Positions 53,801 to 64,000 of a stretch of DNA of 64,000 nt are shown one piece after another. The notes below the pieces were generated by a model that searched no databases, had not been told where the DNA came from, and saw only the letters and a program-made list of their open reading frames with translations. Made by a program: the position numbers and the translations under genes. The stretch's first letter is position 1, and each line of letters starts with the position of its first letter. This stretch comes from Takakia lepidozioides (lineage: Eukaryota > Streptophyta > Takakiopsida > Takakiales > Takakiaceae), in the NCBI GenBank assembly GCA_030704615.1, contig CM060731.1, forward strand, positions 70,474,756 through 70,538,755, written 5' to 3'.

Positions 53801-56409
53801 ACATATTATCCTTCAACGCCAGTTTTCACCCCAGACTTCAGACCCAAAAAAGAAGAAAGGTATTTGAACTTCTGCCTGACTTGCTTCACCAAAGCATCGG
53901 TCGGATGCAATATCTTCATCCAGAATTCAGACCCAACATAGGTCACAACATTCTTCTTTGTACTAAAATTTTATTAGGGCCCTGGGCCTTTGACCACAAC
54001 ATACAGCATGAAGATTCTTATAAGTATGCCCTTTTCATCTGTGGTTCTTGTTGTTCTACTTGTCCCATTGGCCCTCAGGGCCTGTTGTAGCCATTATGAA
54101 TTTCTTTCTTTCTTCCTGAGTGTATGTGTTTATGTGTTCTTGTCCCATAAGGCCTTCGGGTTTCCAATCGACCTTGTAAGGCTCCTTTCCTTTCCTGTCT
54201 CTCCAAGCATGTAGCAAACAGGTATACGCACAGCACATTGCAAACACATGTCACAACACCTGGATAATAGATAGTGAGGCCACGCACCACAAAATTTGTT
54301 ACACCAAACCAGAGTTCCAAAGGGTGCACACCATCTGCCCATTCTTCTCCGCTATCTACACATGCCATACTGTACACCTTGTGAGTCTGCGTTTTCATGG
54401 TTATTTCTACTCAAGTACTCTAGAAATTTTGTCCCATGTCATCAAGCTCTCCTAGTTATGCCATGCCAACTTTCACTAAGTTATCCTAAAAACGATGCAG
54501 TGGCATCCTACACAACTAATCCCAAAGCACCAATCATTGCAGGAAACTTGAATCAGCTTGGGACAGGTTCCTAATTACTGATCATGAGATTGAGCTCAAC
54601 ATTGAGTAACACATAACCATCGCATGAAGGTGCCAAAAGTACCACTTTCCATAGTAGAATGGAAGAAGAAGTCAGCACGGAAGGTTTTGGAGCCATAAGC
54701 AAGCTCCTTATGCACCTGACGCAGGTTTGGCAACCCCTCCACCTTCTCTGCACCAGCTGCCTGTGCACCGTCCCTCTACTGCATGACAGCTCTTTTGGTT
54801 CCCACTAGTATCACTGTACACAGCACTGCTTACATAATATTTCTCTCCACGACAGAATGTGAACCCAGATGGTGAACAATATAAAACACACTGGTCTCTG
54901 GCATTCATGGCTTTAATTATTGGCATTCCATGTCACAGGGGTTGGTGTTTTCTGCACTAACCATCGTCGTTCTTCAAATTATCAATGTGGCTTGACAATA
55001 CAAGTTAATCGGTTCACATAAAGTCAGTTTCAGTTTTCCTATCATGCACTAGGTTAATGCAACCCACACACAAGGTCCTTGAAGGATTGAACAGACCAGC
55101 AGCTGAGAGATGGAAGCAGCCTGCCACTCTCGACACACCACCTCCATTCCAGCTATGAATCTGCATACCCACGCTGGGGTCAGGTAGAAGCAATTACCAA
55201 CCCACACCAGTTCCCGGCAAATATCCAAGCCAGCTACTGGTGTAGAAATTCAAGGGTTCCACACTAATCTGAAATGCTAAAGAAACACTCTTGGACTACT
55301 CAGGCAGGCTTGGTCGGCGGGATCACCTCTCCCAAGATGAAGCAATTGTGAAGTCATCAAATCCCTCCAGCTGCCAAAACAGACTCATCAGTCACCTTAA
55401 CAAGGCATTTTAGACTACAATTCCCCATCCATATGTCACTTGTATTGTACAACTGATTGATTGCCAAGACTTTACCATATCCAACATTCTTCAGCCATTG
55501 CAAATTGTGGACTTCTACATTAATGAAGTACTGGACAAAAGACTCAAAGTACAGATGCATCATGTGCTGAGAAATGCCCCTTGAAGATTGAAAGACATCT
55601 GCACAAAGTGCACCTTAATTGGCCAGCTGAAAGTACTGGGAATGTGAAATGGTGCATGCAAAAGGGGCGAGTCAAAATAAAAATCCAAAGGAGCACAATT
55701 GGCACACATGGAAGAAGGGACACCCTGTAGTCCCTTTCGAGGAAAGTGTAAAACTGATTGTCCTCTATCAGACTCAGAATGCTGACAACAACGACCCCTC
55801 TGGAAGTAATGAGTAAATATTGCGATCAAAACTGTGGTGAGACCCGTGATGCTTTCCCCAGAATACCTCAACAATGCCCACTAGTAGAGTTTCTTTTCCT
55901 TTATCTAATAATTAGGGCTTCCACCTCCCTTGATGCCGGCCTAGTGTCGCACATCATTGGATCTATCCGATACTCTGAGCTAAGTTCAGGAAAGAGACAC
56001 AGCACAAAAGAACGTCTAGAAACTTTGTAGGCACTGTTACAGGATAGTTGCAGATTGTACAGCGGAATCCCTTCTTTGAAAAGTACTTCAGAAAAGCTTC
56101 CGGGTGGACCACCTTTTTATCAATCTATGCTAATTAAGTATCTCCCTTATGTATCACAAGGTGAACGCATGGAGTCTATTCAGCCATATGCAGTTTTCCG
56201 AATTAGAGTATGGGGGCAAGCTCTGTCAGTATTGATAATGCTACATAATGTATGCAGCAAGTCGAAAACAGAATTCCTCATACGACACTGCTAGACAGAA
56301 GAAGCGTCAGTGCATAGGTTTCACAGGGAGGATAAAAGAATGTGAGGACTACATCGTCGAGATTATCAGACTCTTTGTGCTGCAGGCCCGTCGCTGATGA
56401 GGAATCCAT
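44849..56409 (-). CDS. RAB3GAP1: Rab3 GTPase-activating protein catalytic subunit, complete, 22 coding exons
   Basis: The spliced product is 969 aa (2910 nt). Exons: 56353-56409, 55327-55370, 55097-55160, 54618-54745, 54288-54369, 53491-53588, 52969-53134, 52585-52798, 51917-52043, 51546-51652, 51302-51394, 50762-50890, 50382-50506, 49778-49864, 49580-49683, 47334-47496, 47133-47207, 46835-46880, 46209-46489, 45926-46121, 45319-45536, 44849-45154. All phases agree; the acceptor of exon 4 is the least certain. Diagnostic blocks: EGFDDFTIASSWER, PAFVPVHDP with HLEGLHDLFVSK, EFTMRLTYRTP, CPWAEWHSVEDPVKGFEL, LWIEFVREVRWCWDEEQPLP, DMAAFKAANPGAVLEDFVRW with HSPRDW (residues 637-662, the conserved catalytic-domain core), and LFSPLNQTQTWRKSIRMGN. 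The length matches animal and plant Rab3GAP1 (about 940-980 aa). It acts with Rab3GAP2 on Rab GTPases in membrane traffic and autophagy. Confidence 0.93.
47711..49370 (-). mobile_element. Four head-to-tail LINE 3' ends in a RAB3GAP1 intron
   Basis: The intron between exons 15 and 16 holds four minus-strand fragments of the LINE family at 16183-18648, with 3' ends near 47729, 48010, 48550 and 49083. Each begins (plus strand) with a GTACTCATAAGACG-like end and includes the DACVKGFLEEI region. The longer ones (second and third, about 530 bases each) also include the zinc-knuckle block (ICGQPEDNIHFLIHCPG in copy 3). GA-rich runs lie at 47711-47727, 48545-48553 and 49351-49371, next to the copies. 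All are non-functional. Confidence 0.8.
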
Positions 56410-57040
56410 GGCGTCAGTAACATCCCAACTCGAATTTGGAGTGAGTGAACACAAGGGCCCTGAAGCAGTGCCACCGAACAATCAACTCCTCTCGCCCACA
56501 GACGACGAGGCAATTGCTGCAAATCGCAACCAACGATCTTGGTATACTCCCGGGTCGCAGGACTTGTTCTTTTTTCCTGCTCCTACTATGGTTTGAGGCA
56601 TGAATTAAAAGTGCCAATATACTGCAGCATTCCCTCCACTCTTCACCTCGATCTCTGTAAATTCTCCGAGGAAAAACAAGGTTGCTTGTGCATCAATTAA
56701 GCTGCCATATGGGCCAATCACTTCACCCGGACACTTGGGGTATGACGGTATGACACACACCTGCAGTAACGCGCTGGATATGCACAGTATAACCACATAT
56801 GATATGCAAATACATAGTGCCAAAACTACAAAATTTCTTGTGTTCAGTGAACACAGCTTTATTTTTTGTTCAGACTTCAGACGCGGGCCAACTCTCTAGG
56901 CAACTAGCCGTCCGCGATCCTTGCCTTGCCTTGCCTTGCCTTGAAACTGTACGGGTAGGACTTGCTGGGCCTGGAGAGATTTGACGAGCGTCTAACATGA
57001 GACTAATTTGTTGCTGACATTACAATTTGTGGCCCCGCTA
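56410..57040. promoter_or_regulatory. RAB3GAP1 5' flank
   Basis: This is the upstream region of the minus-strand gene. No gene is recognised. A short (CCTTG)n microsatellite of about five units lies at 56920-56944. Confidence 0.4.
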
Positions 57041-57669
57041 TTAACCCTTAAGCGCCCATTCGACCCGTTTTCGGCCGTTGGTTTTGGTTTTTCCCCTCTG
57101 TTTTTCTCAGATTTGAACCGATTAACCTGATTTTTGGAGGGTAGGATGCCAGCCACATGGCAGTCAGGATTCCAACGCGCGATTAGGTTTTTTTTTTGGT
57201 TAGGGTTGCAATTTTTGGCTGCGCAGGAGGTGGGGTCTGCTTCTGTAGCGATTTTGGGTTGCTCCCGCGTTTTCAGCGTCATCTCTCTCCTTCCCGCGCT
57301 TTGCCTTGTGCTGTGATCTCGTCTGTTGTGGCGTTCGCGCGTGTTCCATACTTTGTTGCAGGTTGCCGTTGCAGATGCCTTGACAGGTTGCCGTTGGTGG
57401 TCTGCTCCGATTGCATCTTCCATTATCTCTTTCTCTTTCAGTTGAGGACACTTGGAAATTGTGGCACCGCTACAGAGACTGAGCCATAGCTGTGAGAGAG
57501 GATGGGCCGGCTTTGCATTGATACTCAGGGTGCGCATTCAAGACAATGTTCATTGTTTGATACCTGAGCTAGACTATGCGCAGTTAGGGCATCGTGTAGC
57601 TCATCTTTGTGTTTATCCTTGTGTGCATATGCAAATTTGTGGATGAAGGTTGAAGCTACATAGTATAAG

Positions 57670-58044
57670 ATGGGTTCGGGTGTGTTGCCTCCCCCTGCAC
57701 CTACGCATTTGGAGACTCAAGCTGCATCGATTGCCAAGTGGGCACGCTCACTGGGCGCATCAACCGAGCGGATTGTCGAGTGCCTGAATGAGGACTACTT
57801 CTTGTGTTTGAAGAGACCTGCTCGTGTGCGTTGGCCTGGATTTCCACAGCCCTCCAACTTTCGTTATTTGTTTAGGCGCCATTGTGCAGAGATTTTGGGT
57901 TGGGTAGATCGCAAGGAGGAAGGAGACCCTCTTGGGTTCAGCGCAGAGGTCAACGACATTTTGAGGCTCGAGGTTTGGCCTGACTTCCAGACGTCTTCTG
58001 CCAGCCACGATGAGGCTCAAACAACTGGCCAGGGAGAGAGGTAA
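57670..58044 (+). CDS. Upstream piggyBac frame, 125 aa
   Basis: It starts MGSGVLPPPAPTHLETQAAS and continues AKWARSLGASTERIVECLNE with a Trp- and Arg-rich middle (RWPGFPQPSNFRYLFRRHC). It overlaps the transposase frame by 35 bases in a +1 relation. Either it is a separate accessory protein or it is the N-terminal part of the transposase displaced by a 1-base indel or an unrecognised intron. No known domain is recognised. Confidence 0.5.
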   Translation: MGSGVLPPPAPTHLETQAASIAKWARSLGASTERIVECLNEDYFLCLKRPARVRWPGFPQPSNFRYLFRRHCAEILGWVDRKEEGDPLGFSAEVNDILRLEVWPDFQTSSASHDEAQTTGQGER

Positions 58045-60121
58045 TCGTATTGAACCCTCTTTTGATTTCATGAGTGAGGAGATGGGCAATTCGACCTACT
58101 CCTTGCGCAACTCTCAAAATCCGCTATGTGATCCTGCTGGTCACTCCCAAACTATGGAGGACATAGGGATTTTGGGATCCACAGTGAAGGTGGCAGTGGC
58201 TGAGCTGCACCTTCAGGATGTGGCATCGTCTAGCAATGCCCACGAATTTGGATATGGCACTGTGGTAGACAAGACATGGGACATCCTGAATGGTACAAAA
58301 AATTATACTGTCTCTTTTTTTGGTGTCCTTGGTGTTCATGTGGTATCGTCACAGTCCTGTGTTGTGTGTAATCTTGATGATTCAATGTTGTGCACTATCC
58401 CTGAGCTCTTGGGGTTGGATTCTGAAGCTGAATTGCCTGAGGGGGAAATAGATGATAGTGAATCAGATTCTGATTGTGACTATAATCCAGAAGATGATGA
58501 CATTGTTGACATCGACAATCCTGACTTGATGGACTACTGTGTTGACACGGGGAATCCAACGCGTGAGGTGGGATTATATGATTTGCCGCCCAATTGGGAG
58601 CAATGGAGTCCTGCTGAGTTGTTTGGTGATGACATGTGGAACTCCTCTGCTACTGAATTGCCAGACATTACATGGTTAGGTGGGGATTCGGGTCCTCGTT
58701 TGCCTTTTGGAGATTCAGCAAATCCAGTTGATTTTTTCAATTTGTTTTGGCCACTATCGGTCATGCGCCGAATTTGCAGCATGACCAACTTGTATGCCAG
58801 GACAGAAAACCAGAATGGAAACCTGAAAGGAGGTAGATGGTGGTACCCTATCACCATCCGTGAATTGAAGGCTTGGCTTGCTGTTCACATGCTCATGGGA
58901 ATCAAAAAATTGCCTAGTACTAGATTGTATTAGAAAGCCAACAATGTCTTCTTCAATTGCCCTTCCATCATGCGCATTATGTCCCGCAACCGATGGGAGG
59001 CAATTTTGAGGTGCCTCCACCTTGTTGACAATAAGGATGTATGCACTATTGACACTGACCCTGCTTTTGATAAGTTAGCTAAAACCAGGTGGTTGTTACA
59101 TGCACTAAATGGTTTGTATGCCACCTACATGAGCCCCGAGCAGAATTTGACTGTGGATGAGCAAATGGTGAAGTACAAGGGCAAATATGCCCGAATCCAG
59201 CAATACCTGAGCAAGAAGCCTGTGCAGTGGGGTCTGAAGGTGTGGTGTTTGTGTGGTGCATGTTCCAAATATGTTCAGAAGTTAGAGGTTTACCTTGGGA
59301 AGGATGATGGGAATGATATGATCCATGGTAATGGATATGGCGTGGTGACAAGGTTACTAGAAGGATTTGAGGGTAAGGGCCATATTGTAACGATGGATAA
59401 TTTTTTCAGTAGCCCCATCCTGTTCTATGATTTGGCAGCAAAACAGATCTATGCTACTGGCACGGTAAAAACCTCCCGAGTGGGTTTTCCTACGTGCCTT
59501 GATTTGGGGAAGAAGGGTGAGAGAGGTAGGCTGGAATATCGTGTTCACATAAGTGGCAAAGTAGCCGCTATTGCATGGATGAATGCCAAGTTGGTGACCA
59601 TGATTTCCACTGTCATTTCCCCTGTCAGTCCTGATTGCTTCATACAAAGATGGCACAAAGGGGCAAGACGTGATGTGCCTACCTCCCCTATTGTGGTTCA
59701 TTACCAGCAGCATATGCGGGGAGTGGATGTTCAGGATCAGCTACGGGGTTACTACTCTGTTCAGACCAGGGACCATAAATGGTGGCACCGCTTGTACTTT
59801 CATGGAGTTGACACTTCTTTGGTGAATGCTTACATATTGTACCTGGGTTTTATGAGGGGAAAGGGCCACATTCCTCTTAACCACATTCTTTTCAATTTGG
59901 AGGTTGTAAAGGGACTAATTGTGGGGTGGGTTCCTCCCATGAGAACAGTAATGCCAGGGGCAGATGTGCCCAACCCGGGGTCTGTGCATTTCTCCCTCAA
60001 GACTAGTAGGAGGAGGAAGTGTGTTCAGTGCAGTATGCGTCAAAGGTATTTTTGTCACGCGTGTGGAGATGTGTATATGTGCCTTGGAGGATGCTTTGTC
60101 AAGAGCCATAGCCTTCTCTGA
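58010..60121 (+). pseudogene. piggyBac transposase, interrupted by one in-frame TAG
   Basis: One continuous frame of about 703 codons with a single stop at 58931-58933. The stop falls after STRLY, where the family normally has Trp (TGG to TAG would explain it). The first part is acidic (EGEIDDSESDSDCDYNPEDD). The DDE domain follows: LTVDEQMVKYKG (first Asp, about residue 383), VTMDNFFSSPILFYD (second, about 463), RGVDVQDQLRGYYSVQTRD (third, about 573/576), then WWHRLYFHGVD and NAYILYLG. A C-terminal Cys-rich finger (CVQCSMRQRYFCHACGDVYM, then CLGGCF) is the usual cross-brace that binds the terminal repeats. All three acidic residues are kept, so decay looks recent; stop readthrough or an active sister copy cannot be excluded. 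Confidence 0.88.
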
Positions 60122-60596
60122 TTATAGATACTTCTATGTTCAGTAATTGATATGGTTGATTTCTTACTGCACTGATATGGAGACCTTTGATGCCAAAGAG
60201 GGGGTATCCTCCTTACGACACTTTTTCTATGTAGTGGTGTTCTGTCTTTTTCTAAGCAGTGGTGTGTTTGGGGGTTGGTTTGTTGTTGGTAGCCATGAAA
60301 CGTTTGTACTGAGGATCCAGCCGTAGAGAGTCGCTTGACGGTCCAAGGAGAGGTTGTGCAGTGTTGGGGTTCACTGAGTCCTGATCTGAATGATTTGTTT
60401 GCTACTCCAGCTTTTTGCCTTAGTGTTCATGTAGCTCCGAGGTCTTTGCTGCAACAATTTTGTGTTTCAATTAGGACTGAGTCCATTTTCTTTGTGTCTA
60501 GTATAATTATGTGGTAGTCCCCCAATCAAGCGGGGGTGCGCATAAGGGTGGAGACTCCTTCCCTCCCTGGGGAGGAGTCTCCCCCCTTGTGTTCAT

Positions 60597-60646
60597 GTGT
60601 GAGTTGCCAATTGGGGCAAGTTAGTGGGTTCAACTCCCACTCACAC
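60597..60646 (+). repeat. 50-nt tRNA-like unit, copy 1
   Basis: It begins GTGTGAG and ends CTCACAC, a perfect 7-bp acceptor-stem-like pairing. It has an A-box-like TGCCAATTGGGG and a B-box-like GGGTTCAACTCCC. It is too short for a tRNA with D and anticodon arms. It lies in the 3' untranslated part of the piggyBac element. Confidence 0.6.
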
Positions 60647-60730
60647 AATTCGGCGTGTAAATGTGGGTTCATCTCTAGTTTTTCTGAGTCTGATTTGATG
60701 CTAGTGTTGGCCACATGTTGGTCTTTCTTT

Positions 60731-60780
60731 GTGTGAGCTGCCAGTTGGGGCAGGCCACTGGGTTCAATTCCCACTCACAC
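60731..60780 (+). repeat. 50-nt tRNA-like unit, copy 2
   Basis: Same design and exact length as copy 1, 134 bases downstream: GTGTGAG and CTCACAC ends, TGCCAGTTGGGG, and GGGTTCAATTCCC. Differences from copy 1 leave the stem pairing intact. Confidence 0.6.
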
Positions 60781-61180
60781 ATTTTGACCCCCCTTACTTT
60801 GACCAGGTGTAAATCAGAAAATATGAATCCATTTTTTGCATTCTATGGCTCATCAGAATGCCAATGTGCTGGACAACACCTGTAAGCAGGATGAGATCCT
60901 GCAGATTTCATCCCGTCAGTGAAAATTGCAAATTCCTCCAATTTCCCTTATTGTTTTGGGAGGGGCCCAAAAAATGGGCCCCACACTCAACGGTGGCGTT
61001 TCTCGGATTTTCGCCTGATTGGCTTGCAAATTTACGGGTGTCTGGAAGGGGTAGGTATGAGCATAGCGTCCGGTCAATTTTCCCAAAAACTTTTTTTTCG
61101 CTGAGATATTCTCATTTTTCTGAGCTGGGGTCCACTTTTTTCAAAAAGTCAACATTGGGCACTGGGCGCTTAAGGGTTAA

Positions 61181-62012
61181 GGGTTAAAGCATCCTTCTGC
61201 ATTGTGACAGGAAATGCTAAAATACTGGGTCTGCCATAGTAGAGCGAGTGGTTCGGAATTCGCATACATAGTACTTCCCGTTTCATTCCTTGCAGAGTTG
61301 CTGTTGCTGGAACTGTGAAGAGAATGTGTTGGAAATGCATGATGGGATGCATAACCATTCGAAAGATAATGACGAGTGCATTACTCATATTCATCAATCA
61401 TTCAGACTTCAGAAGTCGCATGTACACCTATTACTTTCCAATCCATGCATCTCATGATAGTGTCGCACATCACTCACTAGATCGGGGTGATACTATGGAT
61501 CATTCCCCACATTCACTGATCTACTCCTTCAGTAGGCATTTCATGAAAAAAAGACACCCTCACAAGAAGATTGAGATTAGGGACCTTATAGACACAATCC
61601 CAAACCTCAAATCCCAAAGGAATGATCACATTAAGACTGTCCCACCTTCATTATGAGAATGGATCTAATCCAGAACAATTTCTGACAGAGACTCTTGAGA
61701 GCCTTCTATCTTTTATCACAATATAGCCAAAAGGAGAGAATAGGCTGGCAAAGTCAATCTGTTATATTGAATGACCCATTCCGCGAAAGAACACTGTTGG
61801 CAATACACGTACAAATGCTGCCACAAGAGCGAATTTTGACGAGTTGAACGTGGTATAGCATGGTAGGATCTGTGCCACATTGGGACACAAGTTCCATCCC
61901 CCTTACAGAGGCTACCCAAAACAATGATGCCCATCTAAAACGTCTACCCAATAACAGTCTGATAACATTTGTGTGGCCTTTTCACCTATAAAAATTGTTT
62001 TCAGTGAACTCA
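61181..62012. other. Intergenic between piggyBac and the DET1 3' end
   Basis: This should include the DET1 3' UTR (just below 62013). No other gene is recognised. Confidence 0.5.
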
Positions 62013-63902
62013 TCATCGTCTAAAGTGGAAATTCACAATGGTTGATTGCATGAATGATTGCTGAATAGAGATGGCAAAAGGCAAAATAGGGTGGAACAAG
62101 AAGGCAGCTACACGCTTGACATGCCCGCTGTCATTTGACCCAAGCTCCAAGCCTGCATTCACTACCATCAGGACATTCAAACCCCATATGTGTGATACTA
62201 CTCATACAGGAACAGTTACACCGTTATAGGGCTCACATCTACCTTCACTTTGTCAAGGTTGCACAAGGCTCAAGTTCTAACAAGACAGAGCACTCAACAG
62301 AATGATGGTCAACAACCATGGCATATCATTATGGAGGCGGCCTTCAATCTGATAAATGGATGTACCTCCTCTAAAACATGTACAGTGTGTCAAATCCAAC
62401 TAGATTCCAACATGACTTAACGTCTGAGACATTCTAAAGGTTTGATTTGAACACTAACACATACTGAGGAAAAACTAAGGCCAGCTGCATAGCATGATGG
62501 CCCTCAATCTGAGAAATGGACGTACCTCCTCTAAAACATGTAAAGTGTGTCAAATCCAACTAGATTCCAACATGACTTAACGTCTGAGACATTCTTAAGG
62601 TTTGATTTGAACACTAACACATACTGAGGAAAAACTAAGGCCAGCTGCATAGCATAATGGCCCCAGCTAGTTATATCAAAGAATTGATACACTAAAATAA
62701 CCATGGTCGGGTACTTGCCAGGGTTGATTTTGAATTTCAATGTGTTGGGGCGACGCCTAGAAATAAACTTAATGGGATGCTCCATGCAAGGCTTGTGCCG
62801 ATCTGTCGCAGATATAAGCTGCAAGCACAGAACTCCACTATACTCAGGATAACCACACACGTGTCATGGTTTTTGATCCACAGCAAATCCCAAAGCACAA
62901 AACCCTTGAATCTCAACTAAAATTCCAATTCAACCCCCCTCCCCTCGAAGAACAGCTAATTTGGGACACACTGCTCCCCACTGACTAGTGACTTGGACTA
63001 CTAGACTGCAAAAGGCACCATAGAGGAATAGGCACTCTGACAAGAACTCTGTTGCACAACAAAGATTAAACAGAGCTAATCATGGTGGCATGCCAGAACA
63101 CCTCATGACTCTCATGATTCTGCAGAATTGAGGATCTAAGAAGTAAACTCATTTCGTAATCAGAGCCCATTGACTAAAAGGCAATAGAGACTCGAATGAA
63201 GTGCACTAATGGTACATAAACTCGAACCTTCTCATCATAATGGAAAAGATACTGATCGAAGTATGGTGACGGGCTTTGAGACTGAGCATTGCAGGGCAAG
63301 AATGCCAATGTCCTTTTGACAACCTACACACGGTTATGAGCAACAATAAGCATTAGAGACTGTGATAGTATTCCTAAGTTCCTCTCAGGAGACTCAAAAT
63401 GAGCAAGGACCAAGGATTGATGCAAGTTAAACCTGGGAATGTGCTTCTATGTGAACAGGAATATTTGCCATTTGACTTTTTGACAAATCTTTTGATGACT
63501 GATTAGCTGCATTTAGTTAAACTAAAGGGACAGACCTGGATATAGCTACCGGCTTTGCCAGAGATGAAAGCAGCCTTTTGCCTTCGCAGCTGCTCACGAG
63601 CAAAGGAATTGTTCCCACAGCTGGATATGAAGCTCATATACGTTGGATACCGTGGCACCACCCTGAAGTGATCACAATAATGCTCCACCCATTGTGCCAA
63701 TTCCTCTGACGAATTCTGCAATGATGTATCCATAAAACAATCTTAGGCAATGTAAGCAAAGCGTTGAACTGCCACTGATCACAAGCGGACAACTGCCTAT
63801 TTAGTAGCTTCATACCTGATAGAAGCCTAGCATTTGTGTAGTTTCCACATTGTAGACAACCAAAAATGCAGTCTGATGCGAACTCTCCGAGTTACGCACA
63901 AC
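62013..63902 (-). CDS. DET1: DET1 (de-etiolated 1), last five exons; gene continues past the right edge
   Basis: Exons in the window: 63816-63902, 63536-63715, 63228-63323, 62719-62818, 62013-62152 (stop at 62013-62015). They give the C-terminal 200 residues with consistent phases. Blocks: QTAFLVVYNVETTQMLGFYQ, NSSEELAQWVEHYCDHFRVV, SQSPSPYFDQYLFHYDEK, LISATDRHKPCMEHPIKFIS with RRRPNTLKFKINPG, and FLFHPILPFAISIQQSFM with VNFHFRR at the end. DET1 is a nuclear component of the CDD complex (COP10-DDB1-DET1) that represses light responses. The last intron (62153-62718) starts GCAAGT, a GC-AG intron, and contains a 160-bp tandem duplication. The N-terminal exons lie beyond 64000. Confidence 0.93.
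62343..62662. repeat. 160-bp tandem duplication in the last DET1 intron
   Basis: AATCTGATAAATGGATGTAC (about 62347) recurs 160 bases later as AATCTGAGAAATGGACGTAC. The rest of the unit (AACATGACTTAACGTCTGAG, then AAACTAAGGCCAGCTGCATA) is nearly identical. It is intronic and recent. Confidence 0.88.
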
Positions 63903-64000
63903 CTGCAGCCAACCCACACCTCTATTGTCTTCTGTCCTCCAAACACATAGCCAACTTCATAACCAGCTACAGCAGTTTAAGTTTTCAAGATAATCAATCA

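Larger units (their letters stand above)
57041..61180 (+). mobile_element. Complete piggyBac-type DNA transposon with TTAA target-site duplications
   Basis: Both ends are intact: TTAA (57041-57044) then CCCTTAAGCGCCCA (57045-57058) on the left, and the inverse TGGGCGCTTAAGGG (61163-61176) then TTAA (61177-61180) on the right. The element proper is 4132 bases. TTAA duplication and a CCC-start terminal repeat are the defining marks of the piggyBac superfamily. It carries a transposase gene (58010-60121) and an upstream frame (57670-58044). It sits between RAB3GAP1 and DET1 without breaking either coding region. Confidence 0.93.

Noticed and set aside
56992-57537. 181-aa minus-strand frame at the piggyBac left end
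   Set aside because: It crosses the transposon boundary and its TTAA duplication, and has no recognisable domain.

Overview
The window is nuclear DNA from a land plant. Its genes have many short GT-AG introns and encode plant-typical proteins: DET1, MSI1, a pheophorbide a oxygenase-type Rieske enzyme, a BPA1-like RRM protein and a long PLS-class PPR protein. Between them lie decayed LINEs, tRNA-derived SINEs, foldback elements and a piggyBac-type transposon, which is rarely reported from flowering plants. A fern-like (or other non-seed) plant fits best, but this is an inference from gene style, not proven. Coding exons were located by reading both strands and joined by splice phase. Each multi-exon model below stays in frame throughout, except the 3' end of the qRRM gene.

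Layout. 1-4010: no gene. It holds an array of small hairpins, a foldback element and SINE tails. 4020-6873 (-): intronless PPR gene with a perfect 303-bp internal period and a decayed C-terminus. 6874-11083: unassigned sequence with a 116-bp tandem repeat. 11084-15237 (-): complete MSI1 gene, six exons, 421 aa, with a GC-AG first intron that carries an inverted (twin-primed) LINE. 16165-18666: a 5'-truncated LINE bounded by an 18-bp target-site duplication. 20738-24902 (-): complete PAO-like gene, seven exons, 628 aa. 24903-36292: repeat-rich desert with a MITE-like element, SINEs, a foldback element, tandem repeats, a second LINE lineage and a purine tract. 36293-38221 (-) and 39588-43434 (+): a divergent pair, BPA1-like RRM protein and an hnRNP F/H/ESRP-type multi-qRRM protein, sharing a promoter region of about 1.4 kb. 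44849-56409 (-): complete 22-exon gene for the Rab3GAP catalytic subunit, 969 aa, with four tandem LINE 3' ends in one intron. 57041-61180: complete piggyBac element with TTAA target duplications and 14-bp terminal repeats, and a transposase broken by one in-frame stop. 62013-63902 (-): the last five exons of DET1, running off the right edge.

The host genes are functionally unrelated housekeeping or regulatory genes: chromatin (MSI1), chlorophyll breakdown (PAO-like), RNA processing, Rab GTPase control and light signalling (DET1). There is no operon-like logic. The most interesting signals are structural: the intact-ended piggyBac with tRNA-like 50-mers near its right end, two GC-AG introns, the twin-primed LINE, the head-to-tail LINE 3' ends, and the register-perfect PPR array with a shredded E domain.
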